The notes: generated by a model not told the origin, from the sequence alone. 64,000 nt of DNA from 630D-37 sp037478835 (GCA_037478835.1 JBBFLV010000007.1:1-64000); one strand, 5' to 3'. Positions 51,103 to 59,989 are shown, counted from the first letter of the stretch. Numbers and translations: made by a program.

Positions 51103-52346
51103 TGCCTGCCGAATACGAAATCACCCTAACCACGCATACCTACGGCGGCGCGGCGATGGGACGCCTTCCCGATGGTCGCGCCGTCTTTGTCCCGTTTGCC
51201 CTGCCAAGCGAACGCGTGCGCGTGCGCTTGGTGGAGGAAAAGCGTCACTACGCACGGGCGCGCCTGCTCGAGGTCCTAGAAGCGGCGAGCGAACGCATCC
51301 CGCCACGTTGCCGCCATTTTGGCGTGTGTGGGGGGTGTCACTATCAGCATCTGCCCTACGAAGCGCAGCTAAAAGTCAAAGAATCCATCGTTCGCGAGCA
51401 ATTTCAGCGCATTGCCGGCCTGCCCGAACCGCCGATCCGCTCGATTGTCCCCTCGCCACATCCATGGAATTATCGCAATCATGTGCAGTTCCATCTGGAT
51501 TCTCAGGGAAGGTTATGCTATGTCATGGCAGAAGAAGAGGGGAGAGGACAGGCGTTGCTGCCGCTAGAGGAATGTCACCTGCCCGAAGCGCCGATCAACG
51601 CCTTTTGGCCTCTGTTGCAGTTCGAGCCCATGCCGGACCTTGAGCGGATCGCGCTGCGCCTGGGCGAGGACGAGGCCCTAATGCTGATCCTCGAATCGCG
51701 TTCGCCGCAACCGCCCGCTCTGGAGCTGGAGAGCTCGGCTTCGGTGGTGCATCTATACGATGAAGAGGCGCTGGTCTTGGCCGGCGAGGGGCATCTTTTC
51801 CTGCGCGTGCGCGGACACTTGTTCCGTGTCTCGGCGGGATCGTTTTTTCAAGTGAATACGGCGATGGCCGAGCGACTGGTCGAACATGTGCTTTCGCTGT
51901 TACCCGAGTCATTGGGCGAAGTGTGGGACCTGTATTGCGGCGTGGGGCTTTTCAGCGCCTTCCTGGCCGAACGGGCGCAAACGCTCAAGGGGATTGAGCT
52001 CTCGGCTTCGGCATGCGAGGATTTCGTTTTCAACCTGGATGCATTTGACAACGTCTCCCTCTACGAAGGGGCTGCAGAGGAAATCTTGCCATGGTTAGAT
52101 GGCTCCCCACAAGTTGTCGTGCTCGATCCTCCACGCGCCGGCTTGGCACCGCAAGTCCTGGATGCACTGGTGGAGCACAAGCCGCCCCAGATCGTGTATA
52201 TCTCCTGCGATCCGGCGACCCTTTCCCGTGACACTGCACGTCTGATGCGCAAAGGGTATGAATTGCAACAGGTGACTCCGTTTGATATGTTTCCCCAAAC
52301 CTATCACATTGAGAGCGTAGCCATCTTCGAGTACAAGGGGGCGTGA
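51102..52346 (+). CDS. 23S rRNA m5U methyltransferase (RumA/RlmD-TrmA family)
   Basis: 414 residues. An N-terminal TRAM-like domain (EITLTTHTYGGAAMGRLPDGRAVFVPFALP) precedes a cysteine set (CRHFGVCGGCHYQH) for an iron-sulfur cluster. The SAM motif VWDLYCGVGLFSAFLA and catalytic VYISCDPATLSRD are complete. It methylates uridine at C5 in rRNA; whether at U747 or U1939 cannot be told. The start overlaps the aminotransferase stop by one base. Confidence 0.9.
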   Translation: MPAEYEITLTTHTYGGAAMGRLPDGRAVFVPFALPSERVRVRLVEEKRHYARARLLEVLEAASERIPPRCRHFGVCGGCHYQHLPYEAQLKVKESIVREQFQRIAGLPEPPIRSIVPSPHPWNYRNHVQFHLDSQGRLCYVMAEEEGRGQALLPLEECHLPEAPINAFWPLLQFEPMPDLERIALRLGEDEALMLILESRSPQPPALELESSASVVHLYDEEALVLAGEGHLFLRVRGHLFRVSAGSFFQVNTAMAERLVEHVLSLLPESLGEVWDLYCGVGLFSAFLAERAQTLKGIELSASACEDFVFNLDAFDNVSLYEGAAEEILPWLDGSPQVVVLDPPRAGLAPQVLDALVEHKPPQIVYISCDPATLSRDTARLMRKGYELQQVTPFDMFPQTYHIESVAIFEYKGA

Positions 52347-52412
52347 GCCACACAGCACCTCGTCTCTTTTGTCCGATCTCACCCGGAGAATTTACCGAAA
52401 AAAGAGGCTCAC

Positions 52413-52428
52413 TGTGACAAACATCACA
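52413..52428. promoter_or_regulatory. Perfect TGTGA-N6-TCACA site (CRP/FNR-family box)
   Basis: TGTGA (52413-52417), CAAACA, TCACA (52424-52428) matches the CRP consensus exactly. Its centre lies about 63 bases before the predicted start of the cytochrome operon, the usual class I activator distance. Confidence 0.55.
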
Positions 52429-52449
52429 TTTGCTGAAGTCAACCTGCAC

Positions 52450-52477
52450 TTGACGAAGGGGCTAAAAGATATAGAAT
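52450..52477 (+). promoter_or_regulatory. Promoter of the multiheme cytochrome operon
   Basis: TTGACG (52450-52455) and TAGAAT (52472-52477) are 16 bases apart. A start near 52484 would leave a leader of about 108 bases before the decaheme gene, whose AAAGGAG site is at 52577-52583. Confidence 0.55.
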
Positions 52478-52591
52478 TAGTAATGCATGAATAACCAGTC
52501 AATTTAGACACATGTTCTCTGTGAAGGAGGTGCTCTGGAAAAAGATTTGCACATCTTTATCACCCAAAAATTTCTGGAAAGGAGAATGCAT

Positions 52592-54775
52592 ATGAGAAAA
52601 CTACTCTTCGTACTCGGATTGTTCCTGTTGGTGTTGGCCGCTTGCGGCCCGAAACAAACGGCAACACCCGAACCTACCCAGGCTCCAACAACCGAACCTG
52701 TCGCTCCGCCAACGCAGGAAGCGACTCCTGTTGTCCAGGTGCCTTTCCTGGATCTATGGCAGGGCTCCGGCCATGCCGATCTTGAAGCCGAGGCCTTCGT
52801 CCACTGGAGCAACGATGCCAGCAAGTTTGAGGTCCCGGCAGCTTGTGCCAAGTGCCACACCGGCGCCGGTTATCTCGATTTCCTGGGCGCCGATGGGAGT
52901 GAGGCCGGCAAAGTGGATGCTGCCGTCTCGGTGAAGGATGGCAACCCCGGCATTCAGTGCACCACCTGCCATAATGCGGCCACGATGACGCTTTCGGAGG
53001 TCACCTTCCCCTCTGGCGTCACCCTGAGCGGACTGGGCCCCGAAGCGCGGTGCATGGTCTGTCACCAGGGACGCGAATCCAAAGTCAGCGTGGATAAGCA
53101 AATTGCCGACTTCAACGCCACCGATCCCGATGCTGTTCCCGCGCCCATTAAGGATGCGCAGGGTAATGACGTGCGCTTTGGGTTCCGCAACATCCACTAC
53201 TATGCCGCGGCTGCAACTCTGTTTGGTAATCAGGTACACGGCGGATACGAATACGACGGCAAGGCCTACGATGCCAAACATGAGCATGTCACCGGCATAG
53301 ATACTTGTATCTCCTGCCACGATCCTCACTCGCTAGAGGTAAAGGTCACCACCTGCCAGATGTGCCATCAGGAGGTTAAGAGCGTCGAGGATCTAAAGAA
53401 CGTGCGCGAGCCCTCCTCGATGATGGACTATGATGGCGATGGCAATGTGACCGAGGGCATGTACTACGAGATCGAGGGTCTGCAGGAAGCGCTCTATCAG
53501 GCCATTCAGACCTACGCGCGCGAAGTGGCCGGCCTGGGAATCACATACAACCCTGCCGCCTATCCATACTTCTTTGCCGATGCGGATGGCGATGGCAAGC
53601 CGGATGAAAAAGATGGCAGACCCGTCAGCTACACCAATTGGACACCGCGCCTGCTGAAGGCGGCCTATAACTATCAGGTATCGGTGAAAGATCCGGGCGC
53701 CTTTGCCCACGGCAACAAGTACATCGTGCAGCTGCTCTACGACTCGATCGCCGACATCAACGCCTACTACACGGCAGCCGGCAAGCCACCGGTCGTGGAT
53801 ATGAGCAAGATGCATCGCGATGATGCCGGTCACTTTGCCGGCAACACCGAACCTTTCCGCCACTGGGACGAGGAAGGCGTGGTGCCGGGTACCTGCGCTC
53901 GCTGCCACACTGCCGGTGGTTTACCGCAGTTCATCAAGGAAGGTACCACCATTTCGGCGAAACCGAATAACGGTTTCCAGTGCACCACCTGCCATGACGA
54001 GGCCAACTGGCCGAATCGCTACGCCGTGGCCAAGGTCACCTTCCCCAGCGGCGCCGCGTTGACCTTCGGCGAGAATGAAGATTCTAACTTGTGCCTGGTC
54101 TGCCATCAGGGTCGTGAATCCAAGAAGTCGGTGGATGCCGCTCTGAAAGACCTTGATCCGAAACAACCCAGCGACAAGATCCGCTTCCGCAACATCCACT
54201 ATTTCGCGGCCGGTGCAACCCTCTTCGGCACCGAAGCGAAAGGAGCCTACGAATACGATGGCAAGACCTACGTTGGGATGAACCAGCATCCGCTGAACAA
54301 GTGCAAGGACTGCCACGATGTGCACAAGCTAGAGCCCAAGTTCGAGACCTGCGTAGCTTGCCATAAGGATGTAACGGAACCGGAGGCCATTCGCGCGGCC
54401 AACGATACCACCGACTATGATGGCGACGGGAACGTCACCGAAGGCATTGCTGGCGAGATCGAGACCTTGCGTGAGGCCCTCTATGCCCAGCTCCAGGCTG
54501 TCGCCAAAGCAAATGGCACGCCGATTGTCTACAACGCAGCTGCCTATCCGTACTTCTTCGTAGATAAGAACGAAGATGGGAAGCCAGATGTGGGAGAGAA
54601 GGGGCCGATCGCCTACAACGCCTTCTCGCCGCAATTGCTCAAGGCCGCATACAACTACCAGTACGCGATGAAGGATCCGGGCGGGTACGTCCACAACCCG
54701 AAATACATCATCCAGATTCTGATCGACTCGATCGCCGATCTGGGTGGGGATGTGACCAAGTACGTGCGCCCGTAG
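52592..54775 (+). CDS. Decaheme c-type cytochrome lipoprotein of two homologous halves
   Basis: 727 residues from ATG 52592 (ATG 52586 possible). The signal ends in the lipobox LVLAAC with Cys18, so it is lipid-anchored outside the membrane. Ten CxxCH heme sites are seen: CAKCH, CTTCH, CMVCH, CISCH, CQMCH, then CARCH, CTTCH, CLVCH, CKDCH, CVACH. The two halves match, each with CxVCHQGRES, FRNIHYxAA, GxYEYDGK and AAYNYQ segments. Each half carries two Asp-rich calcium-type loops (DYDGDGNVTEG, DADGDGKPDEKD and counterparts). It is probably the outermost electron carrier of the three-gene module. No characterised homologue recognised. Confidence 0.88.
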   Translation: MRKLLFVLGLFLLVLAACGPKQTATPEPTQAPTTEPVAPPTQEATPVVQVPFLDLWQGSGHADLEAEAFVHWSNDASKFEVPAACAKCHTGAGYLDFLGADGSEAGKVDAAVSVKDGNPGIQCTTCHNAATMTLSEVTFPSGVTLSGLGPEARCMVCHQGRESKVSVDKQIADFNATDPDAVPAPIKDAQGNDVRFGFRNIHYYAAAATLFGNQVHGGYEYDGKAYDAKHEHVTGIDTCISCHDPHSLEVKVTTCQMCHQEVKSVEDLKNVREPSSMMDYDGDGNVTEGMYYEIEGLQEALYQAIQTYAREVAGLGITYNPAAYPYFFADADGDGKPDEKDGRPVSYTNWTPRLLKAAYNYQVSVKDPGAFAHGNKYIVQLLYDSIADINAYYTAAGKPPVVDMSKMHRDDAGHFAGNTEPFRHWDEEGVVPGTCARCHTAGGLPQFIKEGTTISAKPNNGFQCTTCHDEANWPNRYAVAKVTFPSGAALTFGENEDSNLCLVCHQGRESKKSVDAALKDLDPKQPSDKIRFRNIHYFAAGATLFGTEAKGAYEYDGKTYVGMNQHPLNKCKDCHDVHKLEPKFETCVACHKDVTEPEAIRAANDTTDYDGDGNVTEGIAGEIETLREALYAQLQAVAKANGTPIVYNAAAYPYFFVDKNEDGKPDVGEKGPIAYNAFSPQLLKAAYNYQYAMKDPGGYVHNPKYIIQILIDSIADLGGDVTKYVRP

Positions 54776-54794
54776 CTCGACATCGAGAGTGAGA

Positions 54795-54830
54795 AGATGG
54801 CGGGTGGGATGACCATCCGCCATCTTTTTC
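54795..54830 (+). terminator. Rho-independent hairpin after the decaheme gene
   Basis: AGATGGCGG (54795-54803) pairs with CCGCCATCT (54817-54825) around a 13-base loop and leads into a T-run. It may separate abundant decaheme message from the two downstream genes, or act as partial attenuation. Confidence 0.75.
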
Positions 54831-54920
54831 TGTAAGAAACATGATTTTTGTTACTGGTCAAATCTACACTTTTTGTCTAAAATTCTGTGTGAATGCTCTT
54901 CTACAAGGAGAGAATAAAAC

Positions 54921-56060
54921 ATGCTGAGGAAATTTGGTCTGCCTTTCCTGTTCGGCGTAGGTTTGCTTCTCCTCGCCGCCCTGGGTGGCTTTCGGCATCC
55001 AACGGTCGCTGCCCCACTCCTGCAAAGCGTATCCAATGATACCTGTCTTGCCTGCCACAGCATGGATGGGATGCAGAAGAACTTCGCAGACGGTAGCCTG
55101 TTGGTACTAACCATCGACAGGAACCTCTTCGCTCAAAGCGTGCACGCCGCCGAAGGTCTGACCTGCGTGAGCTGCCATACCGGTATCACCAGCTTTCCGC
55201 ATCCTGAGGTCAAAGCCCAAACAGCACGCGAGTACACCCTCCAACAGGTATCGTTGTGCAAACAATGCCATGCAGAACAATTTGAGAAAAGCATGGACGG
55301 TGTGCATCAAAAAGCCTTGGATGCCGGCAATACAAACGCTGCTGTCTGCACCGATTGTCACAATCCGCATCAGCAATTGCGGATGAAAGACCCACAAAGT
55401 GGCCAAATTCGTGTCGAGATGCGGAGACTCATCCCTCAAACCTGTGCGCGTTGTCATAGTACCATCTACAACACGTACCAAAACAGCGTGCATGGCGCCG
55501 CTCTGACCGAGGAAAACAACCCTGATGTGCCTACCTGCGTAGATTGTCACGGCATCCATAACATCACCGACCCCACCACCGCCCAATTCCACAATGATAT
55601 TCCCCTCCTGTGCGCTCGCTGTCATACCGATCCACAACTCATGGCAAAATACGGGCTTTCAACCGAAGTCTTGAACACCTATGTGGCCGACTTCCATGGC
55701 ACAACAGTCACGCTCTTTGAAAAGGTTTCTGCCAGCCAACCCAGCAACAAAGCCGTATGCACAGATTGTCATGGAATCCACGATATTACTCGTGTAGACG
55801 ATCCCCAAACCGGCATTGCGCTCAAGCAAAATCTACTTCTTAAATGCCAGCGATGCCACCCCGATGCTAACACGGAAACATTCACCGATGCCTGGCTAGG
55901 ACATTACATTCCCGACCCACAAAAATATCCTCTGGTCTATTACGTCAACTTGTTCTATAAAATCTTCATTCCCGCCGTACTAGGCGGAATGGCGATCTTC
56001 GTCGCTTCGGACATTTACCGAACGCTACGAGAACGCGTAAAAGGAGCGAAGCACCTATGA
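54921..56060 (+). CDS. Nonaheme c-type cytochrome with C-terminal membrane anchor
   Basis: 379 residues. A Sec signal (about 5-30) is followed by nine CxxCH sites: CLACH at 42, CVSCH, CKQCH, CTDCH, CARCH, CVDCH, CARCH, CTDCH, CQRCH. Repeated VHQKALDAGNT, SVHGAAL and DFHGTTV patterns suggest extra His ligands of cytochrome c3/NapC-like type. A membrane helix near 345-365 (IFIPAVLGGMAIFVASDIY) anchors it with a short basic cytoplasmic tail. It should receive electrons from the cytochrome b encoded next, with which it overlaps by four bases. Confidence 0.88.
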   Translation: MLRKFGLPFLFGVGLLLLAALGGFRHPTVAAPLLQSVSNDTCLACHSMDGMQKNFADGSLLVLTIDRNLFAQSVHAAEGLTCVSCHTGITSFPHPEVKAQTAREYTLQQVSLCKQCHAEQFEKSMDGVHQKALDAGNTNAAVCTDCHNPHQQLRMKDPQSGQIRVEMRRLIPQTCARCHSTIYNTYQNSVHGAALTEENNPDVPTCVDCHGIHNITDPTTAQFHNDIPLLCARCHTDPQLMAKYGLSTEVLNTYVADFHGTTVTLFEKVSASQPSNKAVCTDCHGIHDITRVDDPQTGIALKQNLLLKCQRCHPDANTETFTDAWLGHYIPDPQKYPLVYYVNLFYKIFIPAVLGGMAIFVASDIYRTLRERVKGAKHL

Positions 56061-57229
56061 GCAAACAGGCCTCCTCTACCCGACTCTATTTGCGCTTCAA
56101 CCTTTCCCAGCGCATTCAACATCTCATCTTGGTCATCTCGTTCACCCTCCTGGCGCTGACCGGGCTGCCACAAAAGTATCCTCTCAGCCCAATCTCAATC
56201 GCGATTGCCCGCGCCTTTGGGGGTGTGGAAACGCTACGCCTGATTCACCATGCCTCAGCAACAGCGCTCATGCTGGTGACCGTTTACCACTTATTGGAGG
56301 CCGGTTATAAATTATTCGTACTACGTAGCGGATTTGAGATCTTTCCCTCTTTCCAGGATATCAAAGACGCACTCGGTGCACTGCTCTATAACCTGGGACT
56401 GCGTAAAGAACATCCCCAGATGGGACGCTACACGTTTGCCGAGAAAGCAGAATATTGGGCGCTGGTCTGGGGATTGTTGGTCATGGGTCTGACCGGTTTC
56501 CTAATGTGGAATCCAATCCTGGTGACACGTTATCTGCCCGGTGAATTCATCCCTGCGGCCAAAGCAGCACATGGCGGAGAAGCGTTATTGGCCGTGCTGG
56601 CGATCATCCTCTGGCACATGTATCATGTGCACATCAAGCGATTCAACAAAGCCATGTGGACCGGCTATCTGAGCGAGGAAGAGATGCTCGAAGAACATCC
56701 GCTGGAATTGGCCGATCTCAAAGCCGGCATTGCCGGACCACGAGTAGATGAAGCCACCCGCCGACGCCGCGAACGCATCTACTACCCTGTTGCGGCTGTG
56801 GTGGGCGTACTCCTGCTCCTAGGCGTCTACGGCTTTGTCAACGCCGAACAGACGGCGATCACCACTATCGTACCACCGCGCTCTACCGAACCGGTATACG
56901 TGCCACAAACCCCGACTCCGCTCCCCACCCTTACGCCAACTCCTACACCATCCGGTGCTTTGCCTCTAACATGGAACGGAGCGATCGGAGCGTTGCTCCA
57001 GCAAAAATGTGGCCAATGTCACGGCTCAACAACACTCGGTGGTTTTAACCTCTCCACCTATGCATCGCTGCTAAAAGGAGGGAACAGCGGAGCAGCGATC
57101 GTCATTGGAGATCCAAGTGCTAGTCTGCTCATCCAAAAGCAGGAGGCCGGGGATCACCCCGGTAAGCTCTCGGCGGATGAGCTGGAACTCCTCCGCCAAT
57201 GGATCGCCAACGGCGCGCCGGAAAACTGA
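56057..57229 (+). CDS. Membrane cytochrome b with C-terminal c-type heme domain
   Basis: 390 residues. The first 220 form a four-helix cytochrome b of the formate dehydrogenase gamma/thiosulfate reductase kind, with histidines in QRIQHLI, RLIHHAS, TVYHLLEAG and LWHMYHVH able to bind two hemes b. A fifth helix (about 250-268) and a Thr/Pro linker lead to a small c-type domain (about 305-390) with one CGQCH. It probably oxidises quinol and passes electrons to the nonaheme protein. The last gene of the module; a strong hairpin follows. Confidence 0.87.
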   Translation: MSKQASSTRLYLRFNLSQRIQHLILVISFTLLALTGLPQKYPLSPISIAIARAFGGVETLRLIHHASATALMLVTVYHLLEAGYKLFVLRSGFEIFPSFQDIKDALGALLYNLGLRKEHPQMGRYTFAEKAEYWALVWGLLVMGLTGFLMWNPILVTRYLPGEFIPAAKAAHGGEALLAVLAIILWHMYHVHIKRFNKAMWTGYLSEEEMLEEHPLELADLKAGIAGPRVDEATRRRRERIYYPVAAVVGVLLLLGVYGFVNAEQTAITTIVPPRSTEPVYVPQTPTPLPTLTPTPTPSGALPLTWNGAIGALLQQKCGQCHGSTTLGGFNLSTYASLLKGGNSGAAIVIGDPSASLLIQKQEAGDHPGKLSADELELLRQWIANGAPEN

Positions 57230-57250
57230 GTAGAGAGCATTCAACAAAAC

Positions 57251-57279
57251 AAGCGGCAGAGAATATCTCTGCCGCTTTT
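57251..57279. terminator. Bidirectional terminator between cytochrome b and SUMF1-type genes
   Basis: GCGGCAGAGA (57253-57262) pairs perfectly with TCTCTGCCGC (57266-57275) around a three-base loop. TTTTGCTTT follows on the plus strand and TTGTTTTG on the minus strand, so both converging genes can end here. Confidence 0.8.
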
Positions 57280-57320
57280 GCTTTCATAAGCCGTTCGGGG
57301 CCGATGGATGGCCGGTATGC

Positions 57321-58265
57321 TCATTGATCTGCCGCGCAGCGGAAACCTACCTTCGGGTCCACCGTCCCGTAGAATTCTGCGCTGTTCGGGTTGGCCGTGG
57401 GATTGGGACCAACCAGCCAGGCACGGTTGGCAACCCGTAGTTCAGTAGCTGCATCCTGGAAAGAGCCACCACGGATTACACGACCGTAAAAATTCGCCCG
57501 CGCCGTAGGTCCAGTGGGATTGACGGTCACACCCTTGCTATAGTATTTGGCATCGTAGAAATCTGCGACCCATTCCCATACATTTCCGGCCATATCCAGA
57601 ATGCCAAAGGGGCTGGCACCGGCCGGATAGGAGCCCACACGGCTGGTATCGCCTACGATGTTGTTAAAATTGGCACGCGAGGAATCCGGGAACTCATCAC
57701 CCCATGGATAGGTGCGGAAATCATTCCCGCGCGCCGCGCGCTCCCATTCCGCTTCGGTCGGCAGGCGTCGTCCGGCCCAACGACAATATGCCTCTGCATC
57801 CGACCAACTTACGTAGACCACCGGGTAGTCACGAAACTCCGGATTCAAGAAGTACTGATCGCGCGTTCTCGACTTGAATTGCTTAGGCGGCTTACAGGCT
57901 CCGGCATCCATGCAGAGCTTGTACATAGCGTTGGTCACTTCGGTCTTATCCAGCCAGAAAGCACGGAGTGTAACATCGTGGGGTGGTAATTCATCGGGAT
58001 CAGCCTTGGTATCATATCCGCCACGATGGAAAGTGCCCTCCGGGATATAAACTTGGACCATGCCATCTGCTTGAGAGACGCGCTCCGTGCCGGCCTGTGG
58101 CGCCTGTGCAGCAGCCGTAGCAGTAGGGACAAGAGTCACCGGTGTCGGTGAAGCCATGGCCGTCGGCAACTGGATTGGGGTCGGTGTAGGAGCCACCGCT
58201 CTATTTCCCTGACAGGCAGCCAACAGCAGCGCCAGGGCGAATGTAAGGAAAAAGATGCGTTTCAT
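57321..58265 (-). CDS. SUMF1/FGE-type lipoprotein
   Basis: 314 residues. A lipobox (LLLAACQG) is followed by a Pro/Thr linker and a formylglycine-generating-enzyme-like domain (about 70-314): VYIPEGTFHRGG, LDKTEVTNAMYKLC, RLPTEAEWERAARG, DMAGNVWEWVADFYD, RVIRGGSFQDAAT. The final segment lacks the copper-binding cysteines of true FGE, so it is more likely a binding or scaffold member. It lies divergent from a response regulator and convergent with the cytochrome module. Two calcium sites are usual in this fold. Confidence 0.85.
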   Translation of the reverse strand: MKRIFFLTFALALLLAACQGNRAVAPTPTPIQLPTAMASPTPVTLVPTATAAAQAPQAGTERVSQADGMVQVYIPEGTFHRGGYDTKADPDELPPHDVTLRAFWLDKTEVTNAMYKLCMDAGACKPPKQFKSRTRDQYFLNPEFRDYPVVYVSWSDAEAYCRWAGRRLPTEAEWERAARGNDFRTYPWGDEFPDSSRANFNNIVGDTSRVGSYPAGASPFGILDMAGNVWEWVADFYDAKYYSKGVTVNPTGPTARANFYGRVIRGGSFQDAATELRVANRAWLVGPNPTANPNSAEFYGTVDPKVGFRCAADQ

Positions 58266-58332
58266 GAGAGAACCTCCTTCAGGCTAGAGATGGTATCTGC
58301 TTTGTAGTATAAAGACAACCATCGTCAATAAA

Positions 58333-58368
58333 GTAACAAGTTCGTAACAAAATATTACCTTTTGTTAC
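58333..58368. promoter_or_regulatory. Direct and inverted GTAACAA repeats in a divergent promoter region
   Basis: GTAACAA occurs at 58333-58339 and again at 58344, an 11-base step. GTAACAAAA (58344-58352) also pairs with TTTTGTTAC (58360-58368). Direct repeats one helical turn apart are typical of OmpR-type regulator sites, and such a regulator is encoded 150 bases away. Confidence 0.5.
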
Positions 58369-58514
58369 TTGAAAAGGGGCACTTATAATATCATCCTAGG
58401 GACTGAAGCCGATCCCAAGTGTAGATCGGTGCTATTTGAACATTGCACCACACCCGATATTTGTCATGCGCAAAATTCTCAAACCGCCATCGGAGAATTC
58501 CAAGGAGTCATAGG

Positions 58515-59204
58515 ATGCTAGCAAATCTTCCCCCGCTCCGAGTGTTTGTCGTCTGTGACCAGGATGCTACCGCACCAATCTGGGGATATATTATCCGCGA
58601 GAAAGGTTTGACGGCGATCCTGGAAACATCTGCGACCCGTGCCATGCAGCGCTACCAAGAAGAAATTCCCGATCTAATCGTCATCGATGTCAATGCTTCC
58701 CATGCGCAGCGCATGGAACTATGTCGTTTTTTCCGTTCTCAAAGCCAAAGCCCCATTCTTCTTTTTTTGCCCACCAATAATGAGAGCGAAATTCTGGAGG
58801 CTTATCAGGCGGGTGTGGATGAATGCGTGATCAAACCGATCAGCCCGGCCATTTTCCTGGCAAAGATCACCGCTTGGGCTCGTCGCAGCTGGACAGTGCC
58901 AATAGCCGCCTTGCAAAGTGAACGCTTGCGTCTCGATCCGTCACGACGTTGTGTTGTGCTACCTGATGGGCGGGAAATTCGCCTCACCAACCTGGAGTTC
59001 CGTTTACTCCATCTATTAATGAGCCGTCCGGGTCAGGTTCTCTCCAATGAAGAAATCATCCAAACGATTTGGGGGCAACCGGAAACGGATGTCGCTGTGC
59101 TAAAAAATGCCATCTACCGCTTGCGCCGCAAACTGGAGGCCGAAGGCTTGCCAGCCGATACGTTAATCCGCACCTGGCCCAAAGGATATAGTTTCCAGGA
59201 ATAA
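58515..59204 (+). CDS. OmpR-family response regulator
   Basis: 229 residues from the ATG at 58515. The receiver domain (about 8-120) has VVCDQDA, LIVIDVN with the phospho-acceptor Asp, LFLPTNN and CVIKPIS. The winged-helix DNA-binding domain (about 135-229) ends in RLRRKLEAEGLPADTLIRTWPKGYSF. The acidic pocket has CDQD rather than DDD-type, slightly unusual. No histidine kinase gene is adjacent. Divergent from the SUMF1 lipoprotein; it may regulate that gene and itself through the GTAACAA repeats. Confidence 0.9.
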   Translation: MLANLPPLRVFVVCDQDATAPIWGYIIREKGLTAILETSATRAMQRYQEEIPDLIVIDVNASHAQRMELCRFFRSQSQSPILLFLPTNNESEILEAYQAGVDECVIKPISPAIFLAKITAWARRSWTVPIAALQSERLRLDPSRRCVVLPDGREIRLTNLEFRLLHLLMSRPGQVLSNEEIIQTIWGQPETDVAVLKNAIYRLRRKLEAEGLPADTLIRTWPKGYSFQE

Positions 59205-59206
59205 AA

Positions 59207-59236
59207 AAGAGGGCCCTGACCACATCAGGACCCTCT
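59207..59236 (-). terminator. Terminator of the F0 ATP synthase operon
   Basis: GAGGGCCCTGA pairs with TCAGGACCCTC around CCACA. On the minus strand the stem runs straight into a TTTTTT run, a strong terminator. It also separates the converging response-regulator gene. Confidence 0.78.
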
Positions 59237-59254
59237 GGACGTCTTTCAGCAATC

Positions 59255-59989
59255 CTAGCGCAGGTTCTGGCGCAAGCCTTCGAGCTTTCCGGCCAGCGAG
59301 CCATCCAGGACCTTATCACCCACTTTGATGATCAGGCCACCCAGGATAGAGGGATCCACACGGAAAGTCACGGCTTGAGCGCCGACGCGCGCCAACACCT
59401 CTTGTTTAACCACGTTCTGTTCCTCATCGGTGAGCGGCAGAGCGCTGATCACCTCGGCAGAGGCGCCTTTGAAATCGGCTTCTTCGAGCACGACGACCTT
59501 ACCGGCCTTAATGCCGGAGAAGAACTCGTCCACCAAGGCACGTTGACGCTTTTCATCCAGCGCTTCACCGAGTAACTTCTGGGTAGCAGCGATTGCCAGC
59601 GCGGCAACCTGTCCGCGCAGATCGCCCAGGATGCGATTGCGCTCGGCCTCGGCATCCACTTTGGCGTTTTCCAACAGGCGGGCCGCTTCGGCTTCGGCTG
59701 CAGCACGCACATCTTTCGCCGCCACCTGGGCGCGCTCTGTCGCCTCGCGCACAATGCGGTTGGCTTCTGCCTGAGCCTCGGCCAAGATTTTAGCCGCCTC
59801 TTTCTCGGCATTCGCCCGTGCCTCGGCGGCCACGCGAGCATTCTCGATCCCCTCGGCGATCATCTTTCGCCGTTTATCCAGAAGGCCAAGGATCGGTTTA
59901 TAGACCCAGGCTCGAAGGACGACGAAGATGATCAGGAAGTTGAATATCTGGACAAGGATATAACCTAAGTTCAGGCCCAGCTTTTCCAA
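59255..59989 (-). CDS. atpF: ATP synthase subunit b fused to the C-terminal part of delta
   Basis: 244 residues. A membrane helix (about 8-28) and a charged Ala/Glu/Arg helix (about 40-150) are typical subunit b. Residues 176-244 (AEVISALPLTDEEQ to DGSLAGKLEGLRQNL) match the C-terminal domain of subunit delta, including VDPSILGGLIIKVGDKVLDGS. The N-terminal helical bundle of delta, which binds alpha subunits, is absent here. No separate delta or F1 gene follows; the operon ends at a terminator. Unlike mycobacterial AtpFH, only the delta tail is attached. Confidence 0.88.
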   Translation of the reverse strand: MEKLGLNLGYILVQIFNFLIIFVVLRAWVYKPILGLLDKRRKMIAEGIENARVAAEARANAEKEAAKILAEAQAEANRIVREATERAQVAAKDVRAAAEAEAARLLENAKVDAEAERNRILGDLRGQVAALAIAATQKLLGEALDEKRQRALVDEFFSGIKAGKVVVLEEADFKGASAEVISALPLTDEEQNVVKQEVLARVGAQAVTFRVDPSILGGLIIKVGDKVLDGSLAGKLEGLRQNLR

